Below, one piece after another: positions 17,027 through 26,151 of a DNA stretch of 64,000 bases. The position numbers and the translations under genes are program-made. Every line of letters begins with the position of its first letter. The stretch's first letter is position 1. Source of the DNA: Acinetobacter pittii (lineage in GTDB: Bacteria > Pseudomonadota > Gammaproteobacteria > Pseudomonadales > Moraxellaceae). Below the pieces are notes generated by a model. It was not told where the DNA came from. It did no database searches and was given only the letters and a program-made list of their open reading frames with translations. Location: assembly GCF_034064985.1 (NCBI RefSeq), contig NZ_CP139249.1, positions 1,922,001-1,986,000 on the forward strand. Direction: 5' to 3'.

Positions 17027-18370
17027 ATGAAAACGATAGATGCAAACACGATTATCAACCGCGAAAAACTGTCTCCCTTACAGTGGATGGTTTTTATCCT
17101 AGGCTTTTTTGTCTTTTTCTGTGATGGTCTAGACACAGGAATTATTGGTTTTGTTGCTCCGGCATTACTAGATGACTGGGGAATTACCAAGCCTCAACTT
17201 GCACCAGTTTTAAGTGCAGCCTTAGTTGGCATGTCAATTGGTGCAATCATTTCGGGACCCTTAGCCGATAAATTTGGCCGTAAAGGTGTTATTGTTTTTA
17301 CAAGCCTTTTGTTTTCCATATTTACCATTTTGTGTGGCTTTGCCAATTCAACTCAAGACTTAATGATTTATCGCTTTATTACAGGTGTAGGTCTAGGCGC
17401 GGCCATGCCAAACATCAGTACCATTGTCTCAGAATATATGCCTGTAAAACGTAAAGCATTTCTTACAGGTCTTGCTGGCTGTGGATTTATGCTGGGTATT
17501 TCTTGCGGCGGTGTATTGTCAGCTTATCTATTAGAAAGTTATGGCTGGGCTAAGGTGATTATTATTGGCGGAAGCATTCCCCTAATTCTAGTGGTTGCTT
17601 TATTGCTTAAATTACCTGAATCAACTCAATACTTAATTACACGTCATCAACAAGACAAAGCTCAGCGTATTTTAGAAAATATTCAAGGCCATTCTTTTCA
17701 AGAGCCGGTAAAACTTGTTTTAACTCAAGCAGAAACTGCATCAGATGAAAATCCGGTTAAAATCGTTTTAGGTAAATACCTGTGGGGTTCAAGCATGCTT
17801 TGGCTCTGCTGCTTTACTAGTCTTTTGGTGTTCTATCTTTTAACAAGCTGGATGCCAACAATTTTAAAAACAGCTGGTTTCAGTACCCAACAGTTTAGTT
17901 TAATTGCCGCGATTTTCCCTTTTGGTGGTGTAATTGGTGCAACCATTATGGGATGGTACATGGATAAACTGAACCCAACTACAGTGATTAAATATTCATA
18001 TCTAATTGCCTTCGCCCTATTTATTGTTGCAGGTCTAGTAAGCTCAAATATTTTCTTGTTAGGTCTTACTATCTTCTTAATTGGTGCTTTACTCGCAGGT
18101 GCTCAGTCTTCATTACTGCCACTTGCAGCTATGTTCTATCCAGCAGTGTGCCGTGCAGTTGGTGTTTCATGGATGCATGGTATTGGTCGTATTGGTGCAA
18201 TTTTAGGTGCTTTCTTTGGCTCGCTCATTTTCACTTTCAACCTAAGCTTAAGCGGTATTTTCTTTATTCTCGCGCTACCAACATTCATCTCATTTATTGC
18301 ACTTAGCCTGAAAGTGATTTATGAGAAATCTAAAAACAAACAAGTGTTAAAGCTCGAAGAAAGTCTATAA
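17027..18370 (+). CDS. MFS transporter, aromatic acid:H+ symporter (AAHS) type
   Basis: A 447-residue 12-helix major facilitator. The AAHS hallmarks are present: FFCDGLDTGIIGFVAPAL in helix 1 (the DGxD motif of PcaK/BenK) and GPLADKFGRKGVIV in the loop between helices 2 and 3. It is divergent from the iif operon with shared XylS-type half-sites, so it likely imports an aromatic compound of this pathway such as anthranilate or an indole-derived acid. The exact substrate is not readable from sequence. Confidence 0.8.
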   Translation: MKTIDANTIINREKLSPLQWMVFILGFFVFFCDGLDTGIIGFVAPALLDDWGITKPQLAPVLSAALVGMSIGAIISGPLADKFGRKGVIVFTSLLFSIFTILCGFANSTQDLMIYRFITGVGLGAAMPNISTIVSEYMPVKRKAFLTGLAGCGFMLGISCGGVLSAYLLESYGWAKVIIIGGSIPLILVVALLLKLPESTQYLITRHQQDKAQRILENIQGHSFQEPVKLVLTQAETASDENPVKIVLGKYLWGSSMLWLCCFTSLLVFYLLTSWMPTILKTAGFSTQQFSLIAAIFPFGGVIGATIMGWYMDKLNPTTVIKYSYLIAFALFIVAGLVSSNIFLLGLTIFLIGALLAGAQSSLLPLAAMFYPAVCRAVGVSWMHGIGRIGAILGAFFGSLIFTFNLSLSGIFFILALPTFISFIALSLKVIYEKSKNKQVLKLEESL

Positions 18371-18386
18371 ATATTAATCAATAAAT

Positions 18387-18421
18387 AAAAAACTGATTTA
18401 GGCAACTAAATCAGTTTTTTA
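18387..18421. terminator. Bidirectional terminator
   Basis: AAAAAACTGATTTAG / CTAAATCAGTTTTTT stem with GCAA-like loop between convergent MFS and AraC genes. Confidence 0.9.
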
Positions 18422-18437
18422 TTGGGAAAATTAAATA

Positions 18438-19424
18438 TCAGAAAATTTTGCCTTTGGTCTCACTTGGATTTTCGCCGAACTCTTCACGATATTCTTGAGA
18501 AAAACGACTTAAATGGTTAAAGCCCCAGTCATAGGCAAGCTTTGAAATAGAAACCTTTCTATCTGCACCTGTGGTGCTCAGGATTTTGTAAATTTGTTGG
18601 AGGCGATATTTTTTTAAATACGACATTGGGCTGGTGCCGTAGTATTGTTGAAATTCATCATACAATTTTGATTTTGAAACCCCAGCCAGACGCTGCAAGT
18701 CTTCTGCACAGATTTCTTCATGAGCATGTTCAATAATAAAATTACGAACCTTACGGATATAAGCTGGCTCATCTTGATGTGAAAGTGACTTTAAGGCTTC
18801 AGAGTAGTTGTTTTCTTGAGATAATAGTAAGGCTTTAATTACAAAATTTTCATAGTCCTCAGATAACATTTGTAAACCATAAAAATTGCTATATTGCGAT
18901 TTTAGCTGTAAAAAATTCTGAATATTCTTCCACCACGCTCCAATCAGTTGCTCAGAGTCTAAGTGCATTTCAGGGTTAAAAATGATAGGCGTTTCTATAG
19001 GTTTATTGAGTAGATCTGCAAGGACAATCTGCATACTTCGCTCAGGAATAACCACCTGAAATTTTCTACAGTCTTTATCGATAATCAAATCTTGCTGATC
19101 GTTATTTGAAACAATGAGGCCTCTGTTTTCATCAGATTGATAATGAGCACCACGAATGTTGAGAGCTTGTCGACCTTGTATAGGCAAACTAATGCTATAA
19201 GCTTTTAAATTTGAGATGTTGATGGCAACGTTTGCACCATAACTGATTGTTCCGATCGCCATTTTTTTATTAGGCAAACGCATTCCGTCATAGTGAAAAT
19301 CGAGAGTGTCTTTGTAAATTGTATCTAGACGGTGTTCACCACAAATCGTGGACATCAAATTCTGCGCAAATTCTGCTTTGCGTGAATAATGATTGAGTTC
19401 CATCTGTTGGCTGAGTGATATCAT
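18438..19424 (-). CDS. AraC/XylS-family transcriptional regulator (second of the island)
   Basis: A 328-residue regulator with a sensing N-terminal half and a C-terminal AraC DNA-binding domain: ICAEDLQRLAGVSKSKLYDEFQQYYG and the second HTH ISKLAYDWGFNHLSRFSQEYREEFG. The recognition helices closely parallel those of the regulator at 10682 (GFxHLxRFSQEY in both), so both probably read similar GGATA-type sites. Convergent with the transporter gene. Start ATG at 19424 has AAAAGGAT directly before it, rather close; a later Met at residue 8 is possible. Candidate activator of iif and/or the transporter. Confidence 0.85.
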   Translation of the reverse strand: MISLSQQMELNHYSRKAEFAQNLMSTICGEHRLDTIYKDTLDFHYDGMRLPNKKMAIGTISYGANVAINISNLKAYSISLPIQGRQALNIRGAHYQSDENRGLIVSNNDQQDLIIDKDCRKFQVVIPERSMQIVLADLLNKPIETPIIFNPEMHLDSEQLIGAWWKNIQNFLQLKSQYSNFYGLQMLSEDYENFVIKALLLSQENNYSEALKSLSHQDEPAYIRKVRNFIIEHAHEEICAEDLQRLAGVSKSKLYDEFQQYYGTSPMSYLKKYRLQQIYKILSTTGADRKVSISKLAYDWGFNHLSRFSQEYREEFGENPSETKGKIF

Positions 19425-19700
19425 ATCCTTTTCACCTAGCTAAAACTTATTGCTAAAAAAGCAACTTGTATGCCAATTAATATCCTTTAATTGACGAGTT
19501 TTCCTGAAAATATCGAATCAAGAAAGAGAGTAAAGATTACTTTCTCATACTCTATTAGATTTTAAAAATGGAAATAAGTTAAATACCTTAAAAGTATAAT
19601 TTCATACCTTAACAAACTTATTTTATTAGATTTTTATCAAAAATATCTTAGAGATAAATCATAATCTTGAACAGCAGACTATCGTAAATTTTTAATGAAT
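19425..19700. other. Intergenic stretch with inverted repeats upstream of the AraC gene
   Basis: No ORF. Contains TTGCT-N5-AGCAA at about 19450-19465 and the perfect CAATTAA-N6-TTAATTG at 19474-19493, 26-70 bases before the AraC start; these may be part of that gene's promoter. The rest is featureless AT-rich DNA. Confidence 0.45.
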
Positions 19701-19734
19701 AAAAAAACCGCCTATTTTAAATAAGCGGCTTTTA
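19701..19734 (-). terminator. Terminator after the hydroxybutyrate genes
   Basis: Minus-strand stem AAGCCGCTTATTT / AAATAGGCGGTTTT with one mismatch followed by a T-run. Confidence 0.8.
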
Positions 19735-19747
19735 TAAAATACTTAAA

Positions 19748-20533
19748 TTATTGAGCGGTGTAACCACCATCCATAACAACAGCTTGGCCTGTTACCCCAC
19801 CTGCTTTGCTACTCGCAAGGAAAATTGCATAATCAGCAATTTCTTCAACAGATAACAAACGTTTTTGAGGAACCATTGCCAAGATAACATCTTCAAGTGC
19901 GCTGTCTAAACTTACATTACGCGTTTTAGCCAAATCTGCGATTTGCCCACGAACCAGTGGTGTATCTACGTACCCCGGACATAAAGCATTTACCGTAATG
20001 CCATCACGCGCACATTCTAATGCCGCAACTTTTGTTAGGCCAATTACGCCATGTTTAGTACTGTTATAACCTGCCTTTCCGGCGAAACCAATTAGGCCAT
20101 TAATTGAAGCCATATTAATAATACGGCCATATTTCTGAGCTTTCATGATTGGAAAAACATGTTTAATACCAATAAACGCTCCAGTTAACATGACCTGAAC
20201 TAACTTTTGAAAAACAGCCGTTGGAAACTCTTCAATAGATGAAACGTGTTGGAAACCAGCATTATTAATTAAGATATCAACCGTACCAAAGGTCTTTTGA
20301 GTGAGCTCAATTGCTTGTTTATAAGCATCTTCATCGGTCACATCACATGGTGCAGATAATGCATCAAAACCTTGTTCTTTAAGTGAGTTCGCCGTTTCTT
20401 GACACTTTTCAGCATTCATATCAGAAATAACAACTTTGGCACCTTCTTGAGCAAATTTCTTAGCAATCTCTAGACCGATACCACTTGCAGAACCTGTAAT
20501 AAAAGCGACCTTACCGTCTAAAAGTTTTGTCAT
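19748..20533 (-). CDS. D-3-hydroxybutyrate dehydrogenase
   Basis: Oxidises D-3-hydroxybutyrate to acetoacetate with NAD+. The 261-residue SDR has TGSASGIGLEIAKKF near residue 14, NNAG near 90, the catalytic Ser in NMASINGLIG, YNSTK near 155-159, and the family-typical CPGYVDTPLVRGQI and end GQAVVMDGGYTAQ, as in BdhA/HbdH proteins. AAGGAG lies seven bases before the ATG. It follows the GntP permease by 33 bases on the same strand, so import and oxidation are co-transcribed. The product would feed scoAB at 24.7 kb. The symbol is left open because bdhA and hbdH are both in use. Confidence 0.88.
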   Translation of the reverse strand: MTKLLDGKVAFITGSASGIGLEIAKKFAQEGAKVVISDMNAEKCQETANSLKEQGFDALSAPCDVTDEDAYKQAIELTQKTFGTVDILINNAGFQHVSSIEEFPTAVFQKLVQVMLTGAFIGIKHVFPIMKAQKYGRIINMASINGLIGFAGKAGYNSTKHGVIGLTKVAALECARDGITVNALCPGYVDTPLVRGQIADLAKTRNVSLDSALEDVILAMVPQKRLLSVEEIADYAIFLASSKAGGVTGQAVVMDGGYTAQ

Positions 20534-20566
20534 TTATTTACTCCTTAATACTTATAACGCGCTGAT

Positions 20567-21988
20567 TTAAACAATACCCGTTACGGTAAAGACCGTAATC
20601 ACCACAAATACCGCTAACGTTTTAATTACCGTGACTGCAAAAATATCTTTATAAGATTGTTTATGGGTTAAACCTGTAACAGCGAGTAAAGTAATAACAG
20701 CACCATTATGCGGAAGCGTATCCATACCACCCGATGCCATCGCAACCACACGGTGCATAACTTCTGGTGGAATACCGGCGGCTAAAATCGCGGCGTTATA
20801 ATGTTCAGCCATTGCACTTAAAGCGATACTCATACCACCAGAAGCTGAACCGGTAATACCCGCTAAAACGGTTGTGGTCACAGCCCCATTCACTAAAGGA
20901 TTTGTAAAGGTACTGCTCATTGCATGGCTAATCAGAGCAAAGCCTGGTAATGACGCAATAATTGCCCCGAAACCATACTCAGAAGCTGTATTCATCACCG
21001 CTAAAAGTGAGCCACCAATACTGGCATTAATGCCCTCTTTGAAATTCGTCACTACACGCTGATAATCAAATAAAATTGCAGAAATAATCCCGACAATAAG
21101 TGCAAGGCCTACTGCCCAGATCGCACCAGTTTTCGCAACATCTACGGTGTAATCCGCTAGACCGACAGTGGCAAAATCAAAACCATTTGGATACCACTCT
21201 TTGATTGCTTTAGACAAATATTTGTTCATTACAGCAACAAGAATAAGAGGTACAAAAGCAAAGAACTGACGCGCCGTACTTCCATTATTTTGCAAGTTCA
21301 TATCGGCTTCAATTTCTTGAGACGAGGTATTGTCTACTCCAAAGCCAGAGTAGCCTTCACCTGCTTTTGCAGCAGCGCGGCGACGCCATTCCAAGTAAGC
21401 CAAACCCATACATAAAACAAAAATGGCACCAATAATTCCTAAAAATGGTGCGGCATAAATATTGGTGCCAAAGAATGTGGTTGGAATTACGTTTTGGATT
21501 TGTGGCGTACCCGGCAATGCATCCATGGTAAAGGTAAATGCACCAAGGGCAATGGTTCCCGGAATTAAGCGTTTTGGAATATTCGCTTGTCTAAATAGCT
21601 GGTTTGCAAATGGATAAATGGCAAATACAGCAACAAAAAGACTCACACCGCTATAGGTTAAAATTGCACCTAAAAGTACAACAGTTAAAATTGCTTTTTT
21701 TGCCCCAATCCATCTCACAATGGTTCGAGCAATAGACTCAGCAATTCCTGACATTTCAACAACTTTACCGAAAATTGCCCCCAGCAAAAATACAAGAAAG
21801 TAATCTTTAATAAAGTTCACCATTTTGGGCATAAATACACCCGAATAAAATGGTAAGACATTGGCAGGGTTAATGAGAAGAACAGCGAGTAAGGCACAAA
21901 TTGGTGCCATGAGAATGACTGAAAATCCCTTGTAAGCTGTATACATTAACAGCCCAAGCGAAAGTAGAATTACAAATAATTCCCACAT
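20567..21988 (-). CDS. GntP-family permease, likely for D-3-hydroxybutyrate
   Basis: A 473-residue inner-membrane symporter with about 12-14 helices, of the GntP family. The family-typical ends are visible, including MPALPGTPQIQN-like FTMDALPGTPQIQNVIP near 170-186 and GGMDTLPHNGAVITLL near 424-440. GntP proteins carry gluconate or other hydroxyacids; its co-transcription with a 3-hydroxybutyrate dehydrogenase points to 3-hydroxybutyrate. First gene of the two-gene unit, with GGGAG before the ATG. No regulator directly adjoins it. Confidence 0.82.
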   Translation of the reverse strand: MWELFVILLSLGLLMYTAYKGFSVILMAPICALLAVLLINPANVLPFYSGVFMPKMVNFIKDYFLVFLLGAIFGKVVEMSGIAESIARTIVRWIGAKKAILTVVLLGAILTYSGVSLFVAVFAIYPFANQLFRQANIPKRLIPGTIALGAFTFTMDALPGTPQIQNVIPTTFFGTNIYAAPFLGIIGAIFVLCMGLAYLEWRRRAAAKAGEGYSGFGVDNTSSQEIEADMNLQNNGSTARQFFAFVPLILVAVMNKYLSKAIKEWYPNGFDFATVGLADYTVDVAKTGAIWAVGLALIVGIISAILFDYQRVVTNFKEGINASIGGSLLAVMNTASEYGFGAIIASLPGFALISHAMSSTFTNPLVNGAVTTTVLAGITGSASGGMSIALSAMAEHYNAAILAAGIPPEVMHRVVAMASGGMDTLPHNGAVITLLAVTGLTHKQSYKDIFAVTVIKTLAVFVVITVFTVTGIV

Positions 21989-22375
21989 ATATTCTTTCTC
22001 CCTAAAGAATAGATATTAGGTTCAATAAAATTACCAAAAGATATTTAGGTTATCCCAAACCTATAATGATAAAAATCACAATATCCATGTGTGGTAATAG
22101 GTAAATGAGCTTAAAAATAAAATATCACTAAAATATTTAAAAACAATGTAATTTATTAAAATTTTTAAATAACAATAAATTACAAGCACTTATTTGGCTC
22201 TCTTGGTAAAATTTAATTATTAAAAAATATTATTGTTTTATAAAACTTATTAATTATTGAGTAAATTAAATTAATATTTCTATATTATTTAATAAAGCCA
22301 ATTGAATAATATATTTTATAAATTAATTTAATAAATATTTTGTTAGTTGAGATCAATAATCTATTAGCGAGTAAG
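21989..22375. other. Very AT-rich intergenic stretch
   Basis: About 390 bases, largely A/T with runs such as TTATTAATTATTGAGTAAATTAAATTAATA. It contains the GntP promoter near its left end; no gene, RNA or clear operator is visible. Such AT-rich DNA may be a target of H-NS-type silencing. Confidence 0.4.
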
Positions 22376-22398
22376 AAAACCCACTTGATGTGTGGGTT
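22376..22398 (-). terminator. Terminator of the 22418 gene
   Basis: AACCCAC / GTGGGTT stem with seven-base loop, then TTTTC on the minus strand. Confidence 0.7.
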
Positions 22399-22417
22399 CA
22401 GACAATCAAAATCTAAA

Positions 22418-22756
22418 CTAAATAGCCTCTATAACAATATATTTTCCTTCATAGAAAAGGCCTTCGGTGCTTGTTTCTTTTAATTTGCAATAAATGGCCA
22501 CTGAATGTATTAGTTTTTGATTCTCCTCGCTAGGAATATGAGTAAACCCAGATAGAAAATTTGAATTATTATTTTCTAATTTCCAAGAAGTACCTTTGTT
22601 GTCATGCCACTTACTATTTGGATATTTAGAATCTAACCATTCAATGCATTGCTTCATTGTTGAAAAATTTTTTGTTTCCTCTTTTTCAATTTTCGATGCG
22701 GCACTTACCGAGGCTCCAAACGTTAAGAATAAAGCTCCAATTAATGTTGTTCTCAT
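22418..22756 (-). CDS. Hypothetical exported protein
   Basis: A 112-residue protein with a clear signal peptide (MRTTLIGALFLTFGASVSA, cleavage before ASKIEKE) and a small soluble part with two cysteines (one near residue 37, CIEWLD, and one near 90, YCKLKE) that could pair in the periplasm. No family recognised. It has its own terminator and no operon partner except possibly the tiny gene upstream at 22827-22958. Confidence 0.6.
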   Translation of the reverse strand: MRTTLIGALFLTFGASVSAASKIEKEETKNFSTMKQCIEWLDSKYPNSKWHDNKGTSWKLENNNSNFLSGFTHIPSEENQKLIHSVAIYCKLKETSTEGLFYEGKYIVIEAI

Positions 22757-22826
22757 GAAATTACCCTTTATTATTAATAAGTAAAATTTAAAGGTTCAAG
22801 ATATAAAAAAACCACCCTTAGATGGA

Positions 22827-22958
22827 TTAGTTTTTAGGAAGAGTTTTGTTAATTTTAGCACTTGTGTTTTGATCAAATTTTAATAATTTGAAACTTTCAC
22901 AGTTAGCAAAAATACAAAAAAGAAGAGCAACTATCAAAATTCCGGCTATCTTATTCAT
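22827..22958 (-). CDS. Tiny exported or membrane peptide (43 residues)
   Basis: Reads MNKIAGILIVALLFCIFANC then a polar tail ending LPKN. AAGG lies nine bases before the ATG. The start is a signal-peptide or lipoprotein-like hydrophobic stretch with a Cys at residue 20, although FANC is not an ideal lipobox. Size and layout recall entericidin-like small lipoproteins, but I see no sequence identity to claim that. Confidence 0.45.
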   Translation of the reverse strand: MNKIAGILIVALLFCIFANCESFKLLKFDQNTSAKINKTLPKN

Positions 22959-23141
22959 TCAATTTTACCTTAGAGATTTTAATTATTTTTTAATCAGGTA
23001 ATGGTATACGAAAATATTATCAAAAGCTTAATTATTAAAAATCTACCACAATTCATTACAAAAGTTATTTGTAATTCTTAACTCCCTTTTCTATATCTCT
23101 TAATAATAATACAGCTTATGAATTAAAATACTAAGATACAA

Positions 23142-23164
23142 AAAAGCACCCAAAGGTGCTTTTT
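23142..23164. terminator. Terminator (bidirectional)
   Basis: AAAAGCACC-CAAA-GGTGCTTTT perfect stem-loop, after the 23196 gene on the minus strand. Confidence 0.9.
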
Positions 23165-23195
23165 AATTTAAATAAGTATCAGATACTTAATAAAT

Positions 23196-23453
23196 TTACT
23201 GACTTTGCTTAGAAAGCTCGATAATCAATTTCTTTTCATAGTCATTGAGCACATTGTCAATATTCTCAACCCACTTTGACTCGTTCGCTACTTGAGCTGA
23301 TCTAGTTACCTTACTATAGATTTTAAATGGCGGACGCTTAGGGTGTTTAGTATCTAAAATCTCGGTATCAATTTCAGAGTGAATTTTTATTGAAGCAAAT
23401 CCAGGTTGGAACCATGACCAAAATTTAATAATTTTAATATTGAGTATAAACAC
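23196..23453 (-). CDS. Hypothetical protein (85 residues)
   Basis: Short protein starting at a GTG with a purine-rich AGAGAATAAT before it. It has an N-terminal hydrophobic/aromatic segment (FILNIKIIKFWSWF) and a charged C-terminal half ending in a probable helix (VLNDYEKKLIIELSKQSQ). A strong terminator right after the stop supports a real transcript. No family recognised. It diverges from the LysR gene at 23562. Confidence 0.5.
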   Translation of the reverse strand: MFILNIKIIKFWSWFQPGFASIKIHSEIDTEILDTKHPKRPPFKIYSKVTRSAQVANESKWVENIDNVLNDYEKKLIIELSKQSQ

Positions 23454-23561
23454 ATTATTCTCTACTTCTTTTTCTTAATTTTTTTTCAAAAAAACATCAT
23501 ATTAGATAAATTTTCGTATAAATTACCCTTCTAGGTGAGCTGAGCAATCTAAAGGAATGAA

Positions 23562-24443
23562 ATGACGCTTAAACAATTAAAAGCTTTTTTAGCTCTTGCA
23601 CGTACCCTCAACTATGCCAATGCATCACTAGAGCTACATCTAAGCCAGTCTGCTTTAAGCCTCACTATTAAAAGCTTAGAAGAAGAGTTAGGCGGAAAAT
23701 TGTTTAATCGTAATACACGTCGTGTTGAGCTTACCCAAGAAGGTAAATCCCTAATTCCCTATGCAAAAAAATTACTCGCCAATTGGGATGAAATGGAGAA
23801 CGATGTCAAACAACGTTTTAAGCTTAATCGTGGAACTTTAAGTATCGCTTCAATGCCCTTTGTGACTCATGCAATTTTGCCTGAGGTGATTCATCAGTTT
23901 TTAGAGCTTCACCCCAACCTGAACTTTTCAATTCACGATATTCCAAACGAAACTATTATAGAAAAAGTACAAGATGGTATTTTCGAGCTTGGTATCTGCT
24001 TTGAACCTGATCTCACCGAGGGCTTAGAATTCAAGCCACTATTCGAAGAAGATTTCTTAGCTTTATTACCTAAGACTCATCCACTTGCTCAATCATCTTA
24101 TATTACATGGCAAGAGCTTTGTTCAAATCCATTCGTGACATTGCAGAAACCTTCAATTGTTCGTTATTTAGTTGAGCAAAATTGTTTGCGAAATAATATA
24201 ACGCTCGATTTAAAAGTTGAATGTCATCAAATTTCATCTCTTTCAAGTTTTGTGGCTTATGGAATTGGGGTAAGTGCAATTCCAAGGCATTTTGCTAAAC
24301 ACATTGATAAAGAACATAACGTTCTGATTGATTTAAAAGATGAAGCCATTCATAAAACAGTAGGAATTGTTTATAAAAAGAACTTTGAAATTTCAAATAT
24401 TTCTGCTCAATTTATTGAGGCACTCGTTCAATATAAATTTTAA
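23562..24443 (+). CDS. LysR-family regulator, likely of ketone-body genes
   Basis: A 293-residue LysR protein: winged HTH at residues 1-60 (LKAFLALARTLNYANASLELHLSQSALSLTIKSLEEELG) and a periplasmic-binding-like effector domain from about 90 with the typical LxLLPKTHPLA segment. AGGA precedes the ATG. It lies upstream of and in the same direction as scoA, with a 245-base gap, and is the natural candidate to control the scoAB-transporter-thiolase genes or the hydroxybutyrate pair. The effector is unknown; acetoacetate or 3-hydroxybutyrate is a guess from context. Confidence 0.8.
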   Translation: MTLKQLKAFLALARTLNYANASLELHLSQSALSLTIKSLEEELGGKLFNRNTRRVELTQEGKSLIPYAKKLLANWDEMENDVKQRFKLNRGTLSIASMPFVTHAILPEVIHQFLELHPNLNFSIHDIPNETIIEKVQDGIFELGICFEPDLTEGLEFKPLFEEDFLALLPKTHPLAQSSYITWQELCSNPFVTLQKPSIVRYLVEQNCLRNNITLDLKVECHQISSLSSFVAYGIGVSAIPRHFAKHIDKEHNVLIDLKDEAIHKTVGIVYKKNFEISNISAQFIEALVQYKF

Positions 24444-24688
24444 AAAATTAAAGATTGTCTTTTAGTATAAGTTAAGCTTATGGATAAGTTAAATTCTTTA
24501 ATTCCTATAAGTTTCAATATGTTGTATATTGATTTTTAAATTTTTTAGCTTATATGCGTCTTAAGTTTTATACTTAATTTGGTATTATTCATTGATTATA
24601 CTTATTAATCATTTAAAAAAATTAACTTCTATAACACAAAATGTGATGCTAAAACTAGAAACACTAAGGGATATAGGAAAACAACAGA

Positions 24689-25393
24689 ATGAATAAAGTT
24701 TATGCTAACGCAGAGGCAGCACTGAAAGATGTAATTGCAGACAATCAAACACTTGCTGTTGGTGGTTTTGGTTTGTGTGGAATTCCGGAAAAACTAATTG
24801 TTGCAGTTAAGCAAAGTGGTATGACTGGTCTCACATGTATTTCGAATAACGCAGGTGTAGATGATTTCGGTTTAGGTATATTGCTTCAAACCAAACAGAT
24901 CAAAAAAATGATCTCTTCTTATGTGGGTGAAAATAAAGAATTCGAGCGTCAATATTTAAATGGTGAATTAGAAGTTGAACTAACCCCACAAGGCACCTTA
25001 GCTGAAAAGTTACGTGCTGGAGGTGCTGGAATTCCAGCATTTTACACACAAACTGGTGTAGGTACACTCATTGCTGAAGGTAAAGAAGAACGTATTTTTA
25101 ACGGCAAAAATTACATTTTAGAAGAATCTTTAACAGCCGATGTAGCTCTTGTTAAAGCCTATAAGGCAGACAAGGCTGGTAACTTAGTATTCCGTAAAAC
25201 TGCTCAGAATTTTAACCCTGAATGTGCGATGGCTGGAAAAATTACAATTGCCGAAGTTGAACAGGTTGTTGAAATTGGTGAATTAGATCCGGATGAGATT
25301 CATTTAGCGGGTATCTATGTAAACCGCATTGTACTTAATGCGTCACCTGAAAAACGTATTGAGCATAAAACTTTAAGCACGGAGGCAGTATAA
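24689..25393 (+). CDS. scoA: Succinyl-CoA:3-ketoacid CoA-transferase subunit A
   Basis: With ScoB it moves CoA from succinyl-CoA to acetoacetate. The 234-residue protein has the CoA-transferase family I signature [19 protein letters not shown] near residues 19-37 and the [17 protein letters not shown] block ([19 protein letters not shown]). AGGA lies ten bases upstream of the ATG. One base separates it from scoB. An AtoDA-type acetate CoA-transferase is a close alternative, as both are about the same size. Confidence 0.88.
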   Translation: MNKVYANAEAALKDVIADNQTLAVGGFGLCGIPEKLIVAVKQSGMTGLTCISNNAGVDDFGLGILLQTKQIKKMISSYVGENKEFERQYLNGELEVELTPQGTLAEKLRAGGAGIPAFYTQTGVGTLIAEGKEERIFNGKNYILEESLTADVALVKAYKADKAGNLVFRKTAQNFNPECAMAGKITIAEVEQVVEIGELDPDEIHLAGIYVNRIVLNASPEKRIEHKTLSTEAV

Positions 25394-25394
25394 A

Positions 25395-26036
25395 ATGGCT
25401 TGGTCACGTAATGAAATGGCACAACGTGCTGCACAAGAACTTGAAGATGGTTTTTATGTCAATTTAGGTATTGGCTTACCTACCCTAGTTGCAAACTATA
25501 TTCCAGAAAATATTAATGTTTGGCTTCAATCTGAAAATGGTCTATTAGGCATTGGTGAGTTTCCAACTGAAGAAACTATTGATGCTGATTTAATTAACGC
25601 TGGAAAACAAACGGTTACTGCTCGTCCCGGCGCTGCTTTTTTCTCAAGCTCAGAATCTTTTGCCATGATTCGTGGTGGCCATGTAAACATTGCCATTTTA
25701 GGTGCAATGGAAGTTTCTGAAAAAGGAGACTTAGCGAACTGGATGATTCCGGGTAAAAAAGTCAAAGGTATGGGCGGTGCAATGGACTTGGTTGTTGGTG
25801 TCCAAAAAGTTGTTGTGCTTATGGAACACTGCGCAAAAGATGGTACGCCAAAAATCGTGAAAGACTGTAGCTTACCTTTAACAGGTAAAGGCGTGGTTCA
25901 TCGCGTAATTACTGACTTAGGTGTAATGGACATTACACCACAAGGCGTAGAGCTGATTGAACTTGCTAAAGATGTCACGCTTGAACAGATTCAAGCTGCT
26001 ACAGGTGTTGAGTTTTATAAAACCTTAGTTGCGTAA
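25395..26036 (+). CDS. scoB: Succinyl-CoA:3-ketoacid CoA-transferase subunit B
   Basis: The 213-residue beta subunit, carrying the catalytic glutamate in the SENGLLGIG motif near residue 46-54 and the [15 protein letters not shown] block near 95-110. GGAGG lies nine bases before the ATG. Length matches ScoB. Forms the heterodimer with ScoA. Confidence 0.88.
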   Translation: MAWSRNEMAQRAAQELEDGFYVNLGIGLPTLVANYIPENINVWLQSENGLLGIGEFPTEETIDADLINAGKQTVTARPGAAFFSSSESFAMIRGGHVNIAILGAMEVSEKGDLANWMIPGKKVKGMGGAMDLVVGVQKVVVLMEHCAKDGTPKIVKDCSLPLTGKGVVHRVITDLGVMDITPQGVELIELAKDVTLEQIQAATGVEFYKTLVA

Positions 26037-26060
26037 ATTTTAATTTTTGATTAGCTATAT

Positions 26061-26092
26061 AAGACTTAAGTTACAAAGTGAGCTTAAGTCTT
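26061..26092 (+). other. Intraoperon hairpin between scoB and the transporter gene
   Basis: Perfect 10-bp inverted repeat AAGACTTAAG / CTTAAGTCTT with 12-base loop and only a weak T-run after it. It could stabilise or process the mRNA, or partially attenuate downstream expression. Confidence 0.5.
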
Positions 26093-26151
26093 AGCCCTTT
26101 TAAGCACCGGATGTGCTGTCTATAAATAAGAACGAGAAGGATTTTTCAGCT

